Source of the DNA: Lewinellaceae bacterium
GTDB taxonomy: Bacteria > Bacteroidota > Bacteroidia > Chitinophagales > Saprospiraceae
Direction: 5' to 3'
NCBI GenBank assembly: GCA_020636255.1
Contig: JACJYE010000009.1
Coordinates: 309,385 to 373,384, forward strand
Length of the DNA: 64,000 nucleotides
Shown here: in pieces, positions 43,966 through 52,139 of the stretch
How positions within the stretch are numbered: position 1 is the stretch's first letter
How the letters are laid out: each line of letters opens with the position of its first letter
Made by a program: the position numbers and the translations under genes
Notes under the pieces: generated by a model
What the model saw: only the letters and a program-made list of their open reading frames with translations
Told to the model about the DNA's origin: nothing
Database searches by the model: none

Positions 43966-44213
43966 CTTCACTTTACCCACAATTACCTGCTGGCCATTGC
44001 CATTGATGATTGCCGGCACTGCCCCAGGCTCTATAATTGCGTCAGAGACGCCAGTGATTTGGTTGAGCTGCTTACAGAACGGTATCGCTTTGAGCCTCAA
44101 AATGTCACGGTTCTGATTAACGGAGAGGCTACCAAAAGTAACATCTATAATGCCCTTCGGAAACTGGCTTCAGAAACGACTTCCAGAGATAACGTATTGA
44201 TCTATTTCTCCAG
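43966..44213 (+). pseudogene. N-terminal piece of a caspase-like (peptidase C14) gene
   Basis: The frame reads THNYLLAIAIDDCRHCPRLY, then NCVRDASDLVELLTERY...NVLIYFS, the start of a metacaspase/caspase-like domain up to just before the expected GHG catalytic-His motif, which is missing: the frame goes directly into RHS-type sequence. No usual start codon precedes the domain in frame (only TTG at 44059, inside the domain; an in-frame TGA lies at 43909). It is a truncated, probably non-functional piece. Confidence 0.6.
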
Positions 44214-44769
44214 GCGGGGAGCTGCAATGATAATTTATTTATTCTCCCAGCCTGTCAATAACCTGAGCTACCATGCATCCGGCGTCAAGGTAGGGGAGCC
44301 GGCGAGCTGGGTTGGGCTTGGCTGGAGCCTGAACGCGGGGGGCCGGGTAATGCGGACAGTGATGGGCAAGCCGGACGAACATTTCGGAGGGTATTTCTTT
44401 AGCGGCCTCACTGTGCAAAATATCCCTGATATGGACCCCAATAACCCGCTTATTCCAGGCACGCCTGCCTACCAGGCCCTTGATGATATTTTCCAGGGCA
44501 ACATCGATGGAGAAGCGGACATTTTCTCTTTCAACTTTGCCGGCTACAGCGGCAAGTTTTACTTCGACAAAAACGGAGAGCCTGTACTTGTCCCTAAACA
44601 AAACCTGCTCATCCAGCGGCATGACAAATCCACCAGCAATGAATCGGATAGGATAAAGGGCTTTACCTTTATCGCGCCGGATGGGTCACCAAGCGGCGGC
44701 CATTGTTTGCCATGCATTTCGACAGGTATGAGCCCAATGGCAATATCCAGCGTTTGCGCTGGAAGGTGA
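44214..44769 (+). pseudogene. N-terminal piece of an RHS/SpvB-like repeat protein gene
   Basis: It continues in frame from the caspase piece. The region LSYHASGVKVGEPASWVGLG then WSLNAGGRVMRTVMG is typical of the N-terminal part of Bacteroidota RHS-repeat proteins, followed by ADIFSFNFAGYSGKFYFDKN. The similarity stops near FIAPDGS (about 44690), after which the frame becomes non-homologous and ends at 44769. Genes of this kind normally run for thousands of bases, so most is deleted. Confidence 0.6.
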
Positions 44770-45188
44770 CGGACAGGGTTGTCAAGTTCTATGAGTTTGG
44801 GTACGGCCCTCTGAACCGCCTGTTGAGCGGTAATTATGGCGAAGAGCGCTTGCAGAACCCGACGGATATTGCCCCTGTGGCTGATATGAACAACTATTAC
44901 CAGATGTCCGCCTCTTATGATGCGGTAGGCAATATTAAATCCATTATCCGGCGAGGCATGGCGCCCGACGCCGGCTGCTTTATCCCGCAGGAGATAGACC
45001 GGCTGACATTGGTTTATGATACGCTCAGCAACCGGTTGTTTAGAGTAGGCGACCTGGCTCCAACCCCCTACCGCCCCTATGGCTTCAAACCGGGGGCAAG
45101 CCCCTCGGCGGAGTATGTGCATGACAACAATGGCAACCTCACTTTTGACCCTCACAAGGGTTTGATGATGCAATACAATTCCCCTTAA
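44703..45188 (+). pseudogene. RHS-repeat gene fragment, internal/C-terminal part
   Basis: In a different frame from the piece before it. It reads HFDRYEPNGNIQRLRWKVTD, LNRLLSGNYGEE, YDAVGNIKSIIRRG, YDTLSNRLFRVGD and YVHDNNGNLTFDPHKG: YD-repeat units of an RHS protein. It stops at 45188 without the usual RHS core and toxin end. No ATG opens the frame at the conserved part. It is best seen as a remnant. Confidence 0.6.
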
Positions 45189-45421
45189 CTTACCTACGCC
45201 ATCTCATGGCGGTAGCTTAAGAGGTGGCCGGGGGACTGGGAGATTTGGTGAGCGGGAAACCTGGAGGAGGCGGAGATCGCCCTGTCACGCGTCAGTGGGT
45301 GAATTTCACCGGAATATACACTATGAGAAACGGGAGCCTCCTAACGCAGCTTCCGCAATCAAGAGGCCCGATGTTTAGTAAAGCATAAAATCAAATGCGA
45401 TTGCCCTGGGGTTGGCTGTGT
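45189..45421. other. Gap without recognised gene
   Basis: 233 bases between the RHS remnant and the kinase gene. A short hairpin GCCAT-CTC-ATGGC (extended by flanking pairs with one bulge) lies near 45199-45215. One + frame reads through most of it (ending AASAIKRPDV) without a start or known similarity. It is possibly more remnant DNA. Confidence 0.3.
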
Positions 45422-47161
45422 TTAGCCGTTTTTTTCCACTAACTGGCCTGGCAACGGGCCGAGGGGCAGGCTGAGATAAAAGGAAGTGCCTTCACCGATG
45501 CGGCTTTCGAAGTGGATATGGCCCTGCATGAGGTCGACATAACGTTTGACGATGTTGAGCCCCAGGCCGGTGCCCTGGATGTTTTCGGCGTTGTGGGCCC
45601 GGAAAAAGCGGGTAAAGAGGTGCTGTTGTTCCTCTTCCGGAATGCCGATGCCCTGGTCGATGAAAGCTACTTTGAGCATGCTTTCCTCCAGGAAGGTTTT
45701 GCAATAGATCGGTTTTTCGGCTTCCGAATACTTAATGGAATTGGAAAGCAGGTTGAAAAAGATATTCTTGAGCATCTGTTTATCCAGATACAGCTGCATG
45801 CCTTCCCGGAGCCCTTCGAAGTGGAGCTTCTGGCCGGGTTTGAGCAGGCTTTGCACTTCTTCCATCACTTCTCTGCAGAAGCTGGCCAGGTCGAAAACAG
45901 TAGGCTGGGGCTGGATCTTGCCTTCTTCGAGGCGGCTCAGCGACAGGAAATCGTTGAGGATGCCCGTCAGGTTGGCCACCGACGACTTGATCCGCGTGGT
46001 GTGCCGAAGGCGTTTGGCCTGCTGTTCCTCTTTGATGTAGGCCTCGATCAGGTCGGCCGACGAAAGGATAGTGCTCAAGGGCGTTCGGAACTCATGAGAG
46101 GCCATAGATACGAAGCGGGACTTCAGTTCGCTGAGCTCTTTCTCCTTTTCCAGGGCGATCTTGAGCTTGTATTCGTTGGCCCTGATGGCCTGTTCGGCAG
46201 CCCGGCGCTCCCTGATCTCGTGCTTGAGCTTTTTATTGGTGTCCAGCATTTGGTTGATGGCGTCGGCCAGTTCCTCGGTGCGCGCTTCCACCCGCTGCTC
46301 AAGCTCGGCGTTGAGGTTGATGATCCTGTCTTCAGCTTCCCTTTGGGCGGTGATGTCGATCCCCGAACTGATCGTTGTGGTAACGCTGCCGTCGGCCTTG
46401 CGCACAATGGAATTGCGCCAGGCAATGAGATGTTGTTTGCCCGTGCCTGCCAGGATATAGTTTTCGTAATAATCAATTTGGTGGCCCTGCATCAGTAAGT
46501 GGAAAACGCTGCGCATCTCCTCACGCCTGTCAGCGGGGACGGCTATGTCGAACCAGTTCAGCCCGATGGCCTGCCCTTCCTGCAACCCAAGCACTTCATG
46601 TCCTTGCCGGTTGAGCATCTGAATGGTTTCGTCGGCATTGATGGCTACGATGATGGTGTTGGCAATGTCGAGGTATAGCTGAGCGCGTTCTTTTTCTTCT
46701 TTTAAGGCCTGCTCCACCCGCTTCTGATTGGTCAGGTCATGGACGATGCCTGTGAACGAACGGCGATCGTCTAGAGGCACTTCGCTGATACTCAACCGGA
46801 TAGGGAATAGCGTGCCATCCTTTTTTTTGCCCATGACCTCTCTCCCTATACCGATGATCTTAGCTTCTCCGGTACGGAGGTATTTTGTTATATAGCTGTC
46901 GTGTTTTTCACTATGGGGAGCGGGCATGAGGATGTTGACGCTTTTCCCTTCCAGTTCGCCGTCGTCGTACCCGAATAAACGATGAGCTGCGAGATTGGCC
47001 AACTCGATGATGCCATTCTCGCCGATGGAGATAATCCCGTCTGTAGCTGTCTCGATGATGGCGTTCAATCTTAAAGCAGCTTCAGAATTTTTCTTGTGCC
47101 CTTCTACCAAGTTAAAATAGCTTTGTTTTTCCGGAATAAATTTGGGAGGCAAAATAGGCAA
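45422..47161 (-). CDS. PAS-PAS sensor histidine kinase, FixL-like first PAS
   Basis: Up to 579 residues, no membrane segment, hence cytoplasmic. PAS1 (about 32-150) has the FixL-type block SEKHDSYITKY...IIGIGREV: His87 and Arg107 are 20 residues apart, as are the haem-ligand His200 and O2-contact Arg220 of Bradyrhizobium FixL. PAS2 spans about 160-280, a coiled coil follows, then HisKA with SMASHEFRTPLST and HATPase motifs NLLSNSIKYS, DQGIGIPEEE and GTGLGLNIVK. No ATG precedes PAS1 in frame; TTG at 47161 or 47110 must serve, and a promoter-like box at 47150-47156 favours the latter. It probably phosphorylates the receiver-CRP protein (inference). Confidence 0.88.
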   Translation of the reverse strand: MPILPPKFIPEKQSYFNLVEGHKKNSEAALRLNAIIETATDGIISIGENGIIELANLAAHRLFGYDDGELEGKSVNILMPAPHSEKHDSYITKYLRTGEAKIIGIGREVMGKKKDGTLFPIRLSISEVPLDDRRSFTGIVHDLTNQKRVEQALKEEKERAQLYLDIANTIIVAINADETIQMLNRQGHEVLGLQEGQAIGLNWFDIAVPADRREEMRSVFHLLMQGHQIDYYENYILAGTGKQHLIAWRNSIVRKADGSVTTTISSGIDITAQREAEDRIINLNAELEQRVEARTEELADAINQMLDTNKKLKHEIRERRAAEQAIRANEYKLKIALEKEKELSELKSRFVSMASHEFRTPLSTILSSADLIEAYIKEEQQAKRLRHTTRIKSSVANLTGILNDFLSLSRLEEGKIQPQPTVFDLASFCREVMEEVQSLLKPGQKLHFEGLREGMQLYLDKQMLKNIFFNLLSNSIKYSEAEKPIYCKTFLEESMLKVAFIDQGIGIPEEEQQHLFTRFFRAHNAENIQGTGLGLNIVKRYVDLMQGHIHFESRIGEGTSFYLSLPLGPLPGQLVEKNG

Positions 47162-47214
47162 GCTGACGGCCCGGATGAATGACCAAAGTCACACCGGGGA
47201 GGTGACAAAAGTCA
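47150..47214. promoter_or_regulatory. Divergent region with paired FNR/CRP-type sites
   Basis: Palindromes TGACCAAAGTCA (47180-47191) and TGACAAAAGTCA (47203-47214), 23 bp apart, between the PAS kinase (minus) and usp (plus). A near-consensus box TATTTTG (minus, 47150-47156) lies at the distance seen at 7.1 and 8.3 kb. Towards usp only a TTTG (47241-47244) is found one base from the expected place. The sites may control both genes. Confidence 0.6.
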
Positions 47215-47348
47215 CCTTCCGGTTCTGGAGGTTTGGCGATTTTGATACTAAACTGCGGGAATTGCCTGGTATAAAAATGCTGTCTGGCCAGGAATGAAAG
47301 GGAAAGAATTCATACATTCACAGATCGCGCAATTTTAGACCAAGTTTG

Positions 47349-48158
47349 ATGAAAAAGATACTGGCCCCCACCGATTTTTCTCCCAATGCCGACAATGCTC
47401 TGGCCTATGCCATTGATTTTGCCAATAAGTGCGGAGGGCATATCACCCTGCTCCATACTTACCGCCTGTATAGTTCAGCCGCAGTCTTTATTTCTGTCGA
47501 ATCGCTGATGGAGGAAGATGCCAGGCGGCAAATGGATGCTTTACTGCAGCGCCTGGAACCCCAGCTTCGGGGAACGGCCAGCATAGAGGGAAAGGTGGTC
47601 CGGGGAGATGCCGTACCCGTCATCACCGACATGGCGGAAAAGGGCGGATACTCCCTTATCATTATGGGGACACAGGGGGCTTCCGGGCTAAAGGAGATCT
47701 TCATCGGCAGCACGGCCAACGGCGTTATGAAACATACATCCGTACCGGTGTTGGCTATTCCCAACGGCTTCTCCTTCCGGCCTATCAAAAAGGTCGTTTT
47801 TGCCATCGATGCCGGCGGGATATCCCATCCCGGGGTTACGTCCGTGCTGGTTCAGATCGCCAAAAAGTGCGGCGCGAGGGCCTACGTTTTCCATCAGGGC
47901 CTGGGCGAACGGGATGACGGCATCGACCCATCCATCGATATCTACCTCGATGACATAGAACATTCCTTCCATTACGAACTTGAAGCGGACGGCATCAATG
48001 CCAGTATCAACAGCTTTGTTGCAGACTACGACGCCGACCTGCTCTGCATGGTGCGCCGGCAACGCGGCTTCCTGGAAGAGGCCTTCCACGTGAGCGCCAC
48101 AACCCGCGAAGTGTTTGACAGCCCCGTGCCGCTGCTGGTGCTGCATGATGAGGAGTAA
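47349..48158 (+). CDS. Universal stress protein, tandem UspA domains
   Basis: A 269-residue protein. Domain 1 (about 1-140) starts MKKILAPTDFSPNADNALAY and has the nucleotide loop MGTQGASGLKEIFIGSTANG; domain 2 (about 145-269) is degenerate. ATG at 47349 is chosen over a TTG directly before it. It is divergent from the FixL-like kinase, with two FNR/CRP-type palindromes between. It is the third double-Usp gene in the window and probably part of the same stress regulon (inference). Confidence 0.9.
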   Translation: MKKILAPTDFSPNADNALAYAIDFANKCGGHITLLHTYRLYSSAAVFISVESLMEEDARRQMDALLQRLEPQLRGTASIEGKVVRGDAVPVITDMAEKGGYSLIIMGTQGASGLKEIFIGSTANGVMKHTSVPVLAIPNGFSFRPIKKVVFAIDAGGISHPGVTSVLVQIAKKCGARAYVFHQGLGERDDGIDPSIDIYLDDIEHSFHYELEADGINASINSFVADYDADLLCMVRRQRGFLEEAFHVSATTREVFDSPVPLLVLHDEE

Positions 48159-48186
48159 TAAGGATAAAGGGCAACGGACATCCAAC

Positions 48187-48355
48187 GCCGTTGTGGCGGA
48201 GCCGGCCATCTCGCCCAAAAGGCGTTAACAGAACAGCCATGGGCATCGCCCGTGGACGAAATGGCGTTGTGGCGGAGCCGGCCAGCTCACCCAAAGGGCG
48301 TTAACAGAACAGCCATGGGCATCGCCCGTGGACGAAATGGCGTTGTGGCGGAGCT
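48187..48355. repeat. 76-bp tandem repeat, about 2.2 copies
   Basis: The unit begins GTTGTGGCGGAGCCGGCC and contains GGCGTTAACAGAACAGCCAT and GGGCATCGCCCGTGGACGAA. Copies start at 48190, 48266 and 48342 (the last partial); the period is exactly 76. The first two differ at a few bases. It fills the gap between the convergent usp and DUF3137 genes. Confidence 0.9.
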
Positions 48356-49342
48356 TCAATGCGTCTGGTCAAAATCCTCGGCGATGCGCAGCAGCAGGTT
48401 GATATCTTCAAAAAATTCCTTGACCAGCTCGAAACTGAGGTTGGAGCGGAACAGGTAGGGTTCGAGCAGGTCCTTATCTTCGGTAACGGCTGCGTATATC
48501 TCCCGGTTAATGAATGACATATAGATCTCCTTACCCGTCTGTATGCGGTACTGCACGATGGCATCCTGCATAGGCATCGACAGGATGCCTTCCACGTGGG
48601 TCTCTTCGGTGGCGTAGGTGAGGAAGGCCTCCCTGAAAGCTTCATTGTTCACTTCGTGGTCGACGTTGCTGCCTCCTTCCCAGGTGAAGTTCTTGATAGC
48701 GCGGGTGAGGTGTTGCCTGAACCGGCGCGGCCAGATGATAACCCGGCCATAGGTTTCCTCGGGGAAGGTAGCATGCAGAAAGGCGCCGGAGAAGACGTCA
48801 TTAAGCCGGTTCCGGACCGGCGAGAACTCCTTTACGGCCAGCTCGCTCATCTCGAAATCCATCTCTCCGATGCGCCCGCTGATGTAGTCTTCCCCTTCGT
48901 AATAGGGGGCATCGGTGCCAAATATCTCGCTCTTGAGGAAGATCGGTTTCTCAATGCTTCGCTTGGGCTCGTATTGCAGCGGATGGTTGGGGTCGAAGTT
49001 CATGCCGTCGTCGATGAAATCCAGGATCAGGTTCGTGATATTGGGCTTGAAAGCCTGCCGGAATTCCTGGATGCGGTACAGCAGGTAAAAAATATAAACG
49101 CCTACCGGTAGGGCCAGGAAGAGGGTGAGGGCCGTTATGTTGAGGTAAAAACCAGCCAGAGCGATGCCTGTCAGGATGATACCCGAGAACAGGAACAACC
49201 GCAGCAGGCGCAGGCGCTGCCGCTCCATACGCATCAGCTCGGGATGGATGGTGTGGTTATAATAGATCCGAAACGCTTCCATGCGCTTGACCTTGGAAGC
49301 GTCCTCGCCTCCGGGTAGCGCCGGCAATTCAGGCATGAGCAT
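48356..49342 (-). CDS. DUF3137-family membrane protein
   Basis: A 328-residue protein with two adjacent hydrophobic helices (about 52-95, LFLFSGIILTGIALAGFYLN then ALTLFLALPVGVYIFYLLY) and a C-terminal cytoplasmic or periplasmic domain resembling DUF3137 (PVRNRLNDVFSGAFLHATFP). Function unknown. ATG at 49342 (MLMPELPALPGG) or 49336 is likely; the upstream in-frame extension to 49522 lacks conserved character. Confidence 0.65.
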   Translation of the reverse strand: MLMPELPALPGGEDASKVKRMEAFRIYYNHTIHPELMRMERQRLRLLRLFLFSGIILTGIALAGFYLNITALTLFLALPVGVYIFYLLYRIQEFRQAFKPNITNLILDFIDDGMNFDPNHPLQYEPKRSIEKPIFLKSEIFGTDAPYYEGEDYISGRIGEMDFEMSELAVKEFSPVRNRLNDVFSGAFLHATFPEETYGRVIIWPRRFRQHLTRAIKNFTWEGGSNVDHEVNNEAFREAFLTYATEETHVEGILSMPMQDAIVQYRIQTGKEIYMSFINREIYAAVTEDKDLLEPYLFRSNLSFELVKEFFEDINLLLRIAEDFDQTH

Positions 49343-49641
49343 TCGATTTGTTGCTAAATGTAAAGGTAAATCATAGATTGTGAAAACCGCGCCACAGGAA
49401 ATTTTCGCCCTATTGTGTTCATGATACTGTGCCGGAAGCCTCATAGCTCCCCTGTTTTTAAAGCAACTTGAAACGCCAACCCTGACACGAGCGAAGCGAC
49501 TGATGAAACAAACTTTGAACACGCCCTACGCACTACTTTTTCCATAACGGCCTGCCAACCTTTGCCGGCAGCAGCGGCTCTTTTTAGGAGCAGATTGATT
49601 TCTGGCCCCTGTACCTTGCACCTAAACACATCAAGCCCCTA
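49343..49641. other. Intergenic region upstream of bamD
   Basis: About 300 bases between the DUF3137 start and the bamD promoter. No open frame with coding character and no FNR-type palindrome was seen. Confidence 0.4.
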
Positions 49642-49672
49642 TTGTACAATTAACTGAAATACCGTAATTTTG
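49642..49672 (+). promoter_or_regulatory. bamD promoter, near-leaderless
   Basis: -33 TTG (49642-49644), 20 bp, -7 box TAATTTTG (49665-49672), an exact match to the Bacteroidota consensus. The bamD ATG is at 49680, only 7 bases after the box, so the transcript would start at or next to the start codon. Confidence 0.7.
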
Positions 49673-49679
49673 CAGCCTT

Positions 49680-50510
49680 ATGAAAAAAAACCTTTTCCTA
49701 GCCTTCGTTGTAATTAGTATGCTGCTGAGCGCCTGCAAGAGTGAGTTCGAGAAGATCAGGGCCAGCGGAGATGTGGATCGCATCCACAAGAAAGCGCTGG
49801 AGTATTACGAGAACGGCGAGTACCAGAAGGCTCAGACCCTGTTCGAGCTGGTGGTCAGCAGTTATCGGGGGAAACGGGAGGCTGAAGATATTTACTTCAA
49901 ATACGCCTACACCTATTACTATTTGGAGCAGTACATCCTGGCATCGTATTATTTTAAGAACTTTGCCAACACCTATGCCGCCAGCGACCTCCGGGAAGAG
50001 GCGGATTATATGGCAGCCTACTCCAATTACCAGCTTTCGCCGACTTTCAGGCTGGACCAGAAATATACCGAAGAGGCCATCAACGGCTTCCAGCTTTTTG
50101 TCAACACCTATCCCAACAGCGAGCGGGTGGAAGAATGCAACCGCCTGATCGACCTGATGCGGAAAAAGCTGGAGCGCAAGGCCTACGAGAGCGCTATGCT
50201 GTACTTCGACCTGCGTGAATACCAGGCAGCAATACAGTCTTTTGATAACGTACTGAAAGATTTTCCAGATACCGAGAATGCAGAACAGATCCGCTACCTG
50301 TCGTTGCGCTCGTCTTTTCTGCTGGCGAAGAACAGTTTTGTAGACAAACAGGAGGAACGCTTCAAGGAAGCGGAGTCCAGGTCACGCGAATTTCTGGCCC
50401 GTTATCCCGAGAGCCGTTTCCAGAAGGAAGCACGCAATATTTTTGAACAATCAACCGAATATTTAAATAATGTCAGACATCAAAACCAAAGTGCAGGGGC
50501 TGGATCCTAA
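49680..50510 (+). CDS. bamD: Outer membrane assembly lipoprotein BamD
   Basis: A 276-residue lipoprotein (signal ending LLSACKS) of the BAM complex, which inserts barrels into the outer membrane. Five TPR-like repeats are visible (about 25-250), for example YYENGEYQKAQTLFELVVSS. It is followed by rpoZ-coaBC-porD, the standard Bacteroidota order. Its 3' end overlaps rpoZ by 41 bases in another frame. Confidence 0.93.
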   Translation: MKKNLFLAFVVISMLLSACKSEFEKIRASGDVDRIHKKALEYYENGEYQKAQTLFELVVSSYRGKREAEDIYFKYAYTYYYLEQYILASYYFKNFANTYAASDLREEADYMAAYSNYQLSPTFRLDQKYTEEAINGFQLFVNTYPNSERVEECNRLIDLMRKKLERKAYESAMLYFDLREYQAAIQSFDNVLKDFPDTENAEQIRYLSLRSSFLLAKNSFVDKQEERFKEAESRSREFLARYPESRFQKEARNIFEQSTEYLNNVRHQNQSAGAGS

Positions 50511-50811
50511 TGTTCGCGCGCGCGATGTGCACGCATTGGCCGCCAAGACGGGCAACGTTTACGAGGCCCTGGCCATTATCACCAAGCGATCCAAGCAACT
50601 GGCTGTTGACCTCAAATACGAGCTGCACCAAAAACTGGAGGAATTTGCCGTTTCCTCCGATGCGATCGAGGAAGTGAGCGAGAACAAAGAGCAGATCGAG
50701 ATCTCCAAGTTCTACGAGCGCCTGCCCAACCCGGTGATCATCGCTACAGAAGAATTCCTCAGCGACGAAGTGTACTACCGCTATCGCGAATCGAAGAAAA
50801 AAGCCCAGTAA
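50470..50811 (+). CDS. rpoZ: RNA polymerase omega-type subunit
   Basis: A 113-residue protein of the Bacteroidota RpoZ/Rpb6-like type. The segment DVHALAAKTGNVYEALAIIT then KRSKQL is the omega signature; an acidic helical C-terminus follows. It assists core enzyme assembly. Start ATG at 50470 lies inside the last codons of bamD (41-nt overlap), which implies coupled expression. The C-terminal VYYRYRESKKKAQ is basic. Confidence 0.88.
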   Translation: MSDIKTKVQGLDPNVRARDVHALAAKTGNVYEALAIITKRSKQLAVDLKYELHQKLEEFAVSSDAIEEVSENKEQIEISKFYERLPNPVIIATEEFLSDEVYYRYRESKKKAQ

Positions 50812-50933
50812 ACAAGGCCGCCCGGGCGTGTAGCCTGGGCAGCGGGCGCCATTGCCGGGGTTGGGGGATAAGAGATCGAAGGCGCCTTTTTTCACCCGCC
50901 CCCTCTACCAGGCTTTTCGAATACCATGCCGAA

Positions 50934-52139
50934 ATGACGAAGCTGAAGGGCAAAAAGATCCTGTTGGGCATCACCGGCAGCATCGCTGCATATAAGTCGG
51001 CAGTACTGGCGCGGCTTCTCATCAAAGAAGGCGCGCAAGTCCAGGTGCTGATGACCCCCGCCGCCAAGGCGTTCATTACGCCCCTTACTTTGTCTACCCT
51101 CACCAGGCGGCCGGCCTTTTCCGAAGTAAGTTCCGAAGAATCCTGGCACAACCACGTTGAACTGGGCTTGTGGGCCGATGCTATGCTCATTGCCCCCGCC
51201 ACTGCCACTACCTTGTCCAAACTGGCGCACGGCCTGGCCGACAATATCATCGTTGCGGCCTATCTGTCGGCCCGCTGCCCCGTTTTTTTTGCCCCGGCTA
51301 TGGACCTCGACATGTGGGCCCACCCTGCAACACAGGAGAATGTCCGCCGCCTGCTAAGTTATGGCAACCACCTCATTCCGGTAGGGGAAGGCGAACTGGC
51401 CAGCGGCCTGGTTGGCCCAGGCCGCATGGCCGAACCGGAAGAGATCGCCAGCTATCTGTCCAAATACTGGCAGCAGGAGCAAAGCCTGGCCGGCAGGAAA
51501 GTGCTGCTGACCGCCGGCCCTACCTATGAGGCCATCGACCCGGTGCGTTTTATCGGCAACCGCTCCAGCGGCAAAATGGGCGTAGCTCTGGCCGATGCGG
51601 CAGCCAAACGAGGCGCTGACGTGACGCTCATCATGGGCCCCTCCCGCCTGTCGCCGCAGCACCCTGGCGTAAAAACCATACGTGTGGAAACGGCCGATCA
51701 GATGTTCCAGGCCGCTACCCGCTTTTTCCCGGATGCCGACATCAGCATCCTGGCCGCCGCGGTGGCCGACTACCGGCCCAAAGAGGCCAGCGCCGAAAAG
51801 ATCAAAAAGAAAAGCGAGGGCCTCACCCTGGAGCTGGTGAAAAACCCGGATATCGCAGCATCCCTCGGGAAAACCAAGAAGGCAGGCCAATTGCTGGTGG
51901 GCTTCGCCCTGGAAACCCATAACGAAACGGCCAACGCCCTCGAAAAGCTGGAGAAGAAAAATTTTGACTGCATCGTGCTCAACTCCCTGCAGGACGCCGG
52001 CGCGGGCTTCAATGTCGATACGAATAAGATCAGCATCCTGCACAAAAACAATAAGATCCGTAATTTTGAGTTAAAATCGAAGGCAGCCGTAGCCGAGGAT
52101 ATTCTCGATGAAGTTGAAACGCTGCTCCGGCAACTTTAA
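50934..52139 (+). CDS. coaBC: Bifunctional phosphopantothenoylcysteine decarboxylase/synthetase
   Basis: Coenzyme A synthesis. The 401-residue protein has the FMN-dependent CoaC domain (about 1-180; LLGITGSIAAYKSAVLARLL, catalytic His in EESWHNHVELGLWADAM, PAMDLDMW) and the CoaB domain (about 188-400; GPTYEAIDPVRFIGNRSSGK). Its stop abuts the porD start by one base (TAAATG), so the genes are coupled. Confidence 0.96.
   Translation: MTKLKGKKILLGITGSIAAYKSAVLARLLIKEGAQVQVLMTPAAKAFITPLTLSTLTRRPAFSEVSSEESWHNHVELGLWADAMLIAPATATTLSKLAHGLADNIIVAAYLSARCPVFFAPAMDLDMWAHPATQENVRRLLSYGNHLIPVGEGELASGLVGPGRMAEPEEIASYLSKYWQQEQSLAGRKVLLTAGPTYEAIDPVRFIGNRSSGKMGVALADAAAKRGADVTLIMGPSRLSPQHPGVKTIRVETADQMFQAATRFFPDADISILAAAVADYRPKEASAEKIKKKSEGLTLELVKNPDIAASLGKTKKAGQLLVGFALETHNETANALEKLEKKNFDCIVLNSLQDAGAGFNVDTNKISILHKNNKIRNFELKSKAAVAEDILDEVETLLRQL

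Noticed and set aside
43777..44100. 107-codon minus-strand frame across the remnants
   Set aside because: It crosses the barrel-tail and caspase pieces in a third frame and has no protein-like pattern.
45189..45421. Gap considered as a group II intron end or tRNA-like remnant
   Set aside because: No domain V-like hairpin, reverse transcriptase or tRNA arms could be identified.
48187..48355. Repeat array considered as a CRISPR
   Set aside because: Units are 76 bp, directly adjoining with no spacers, and no cas gene is near.
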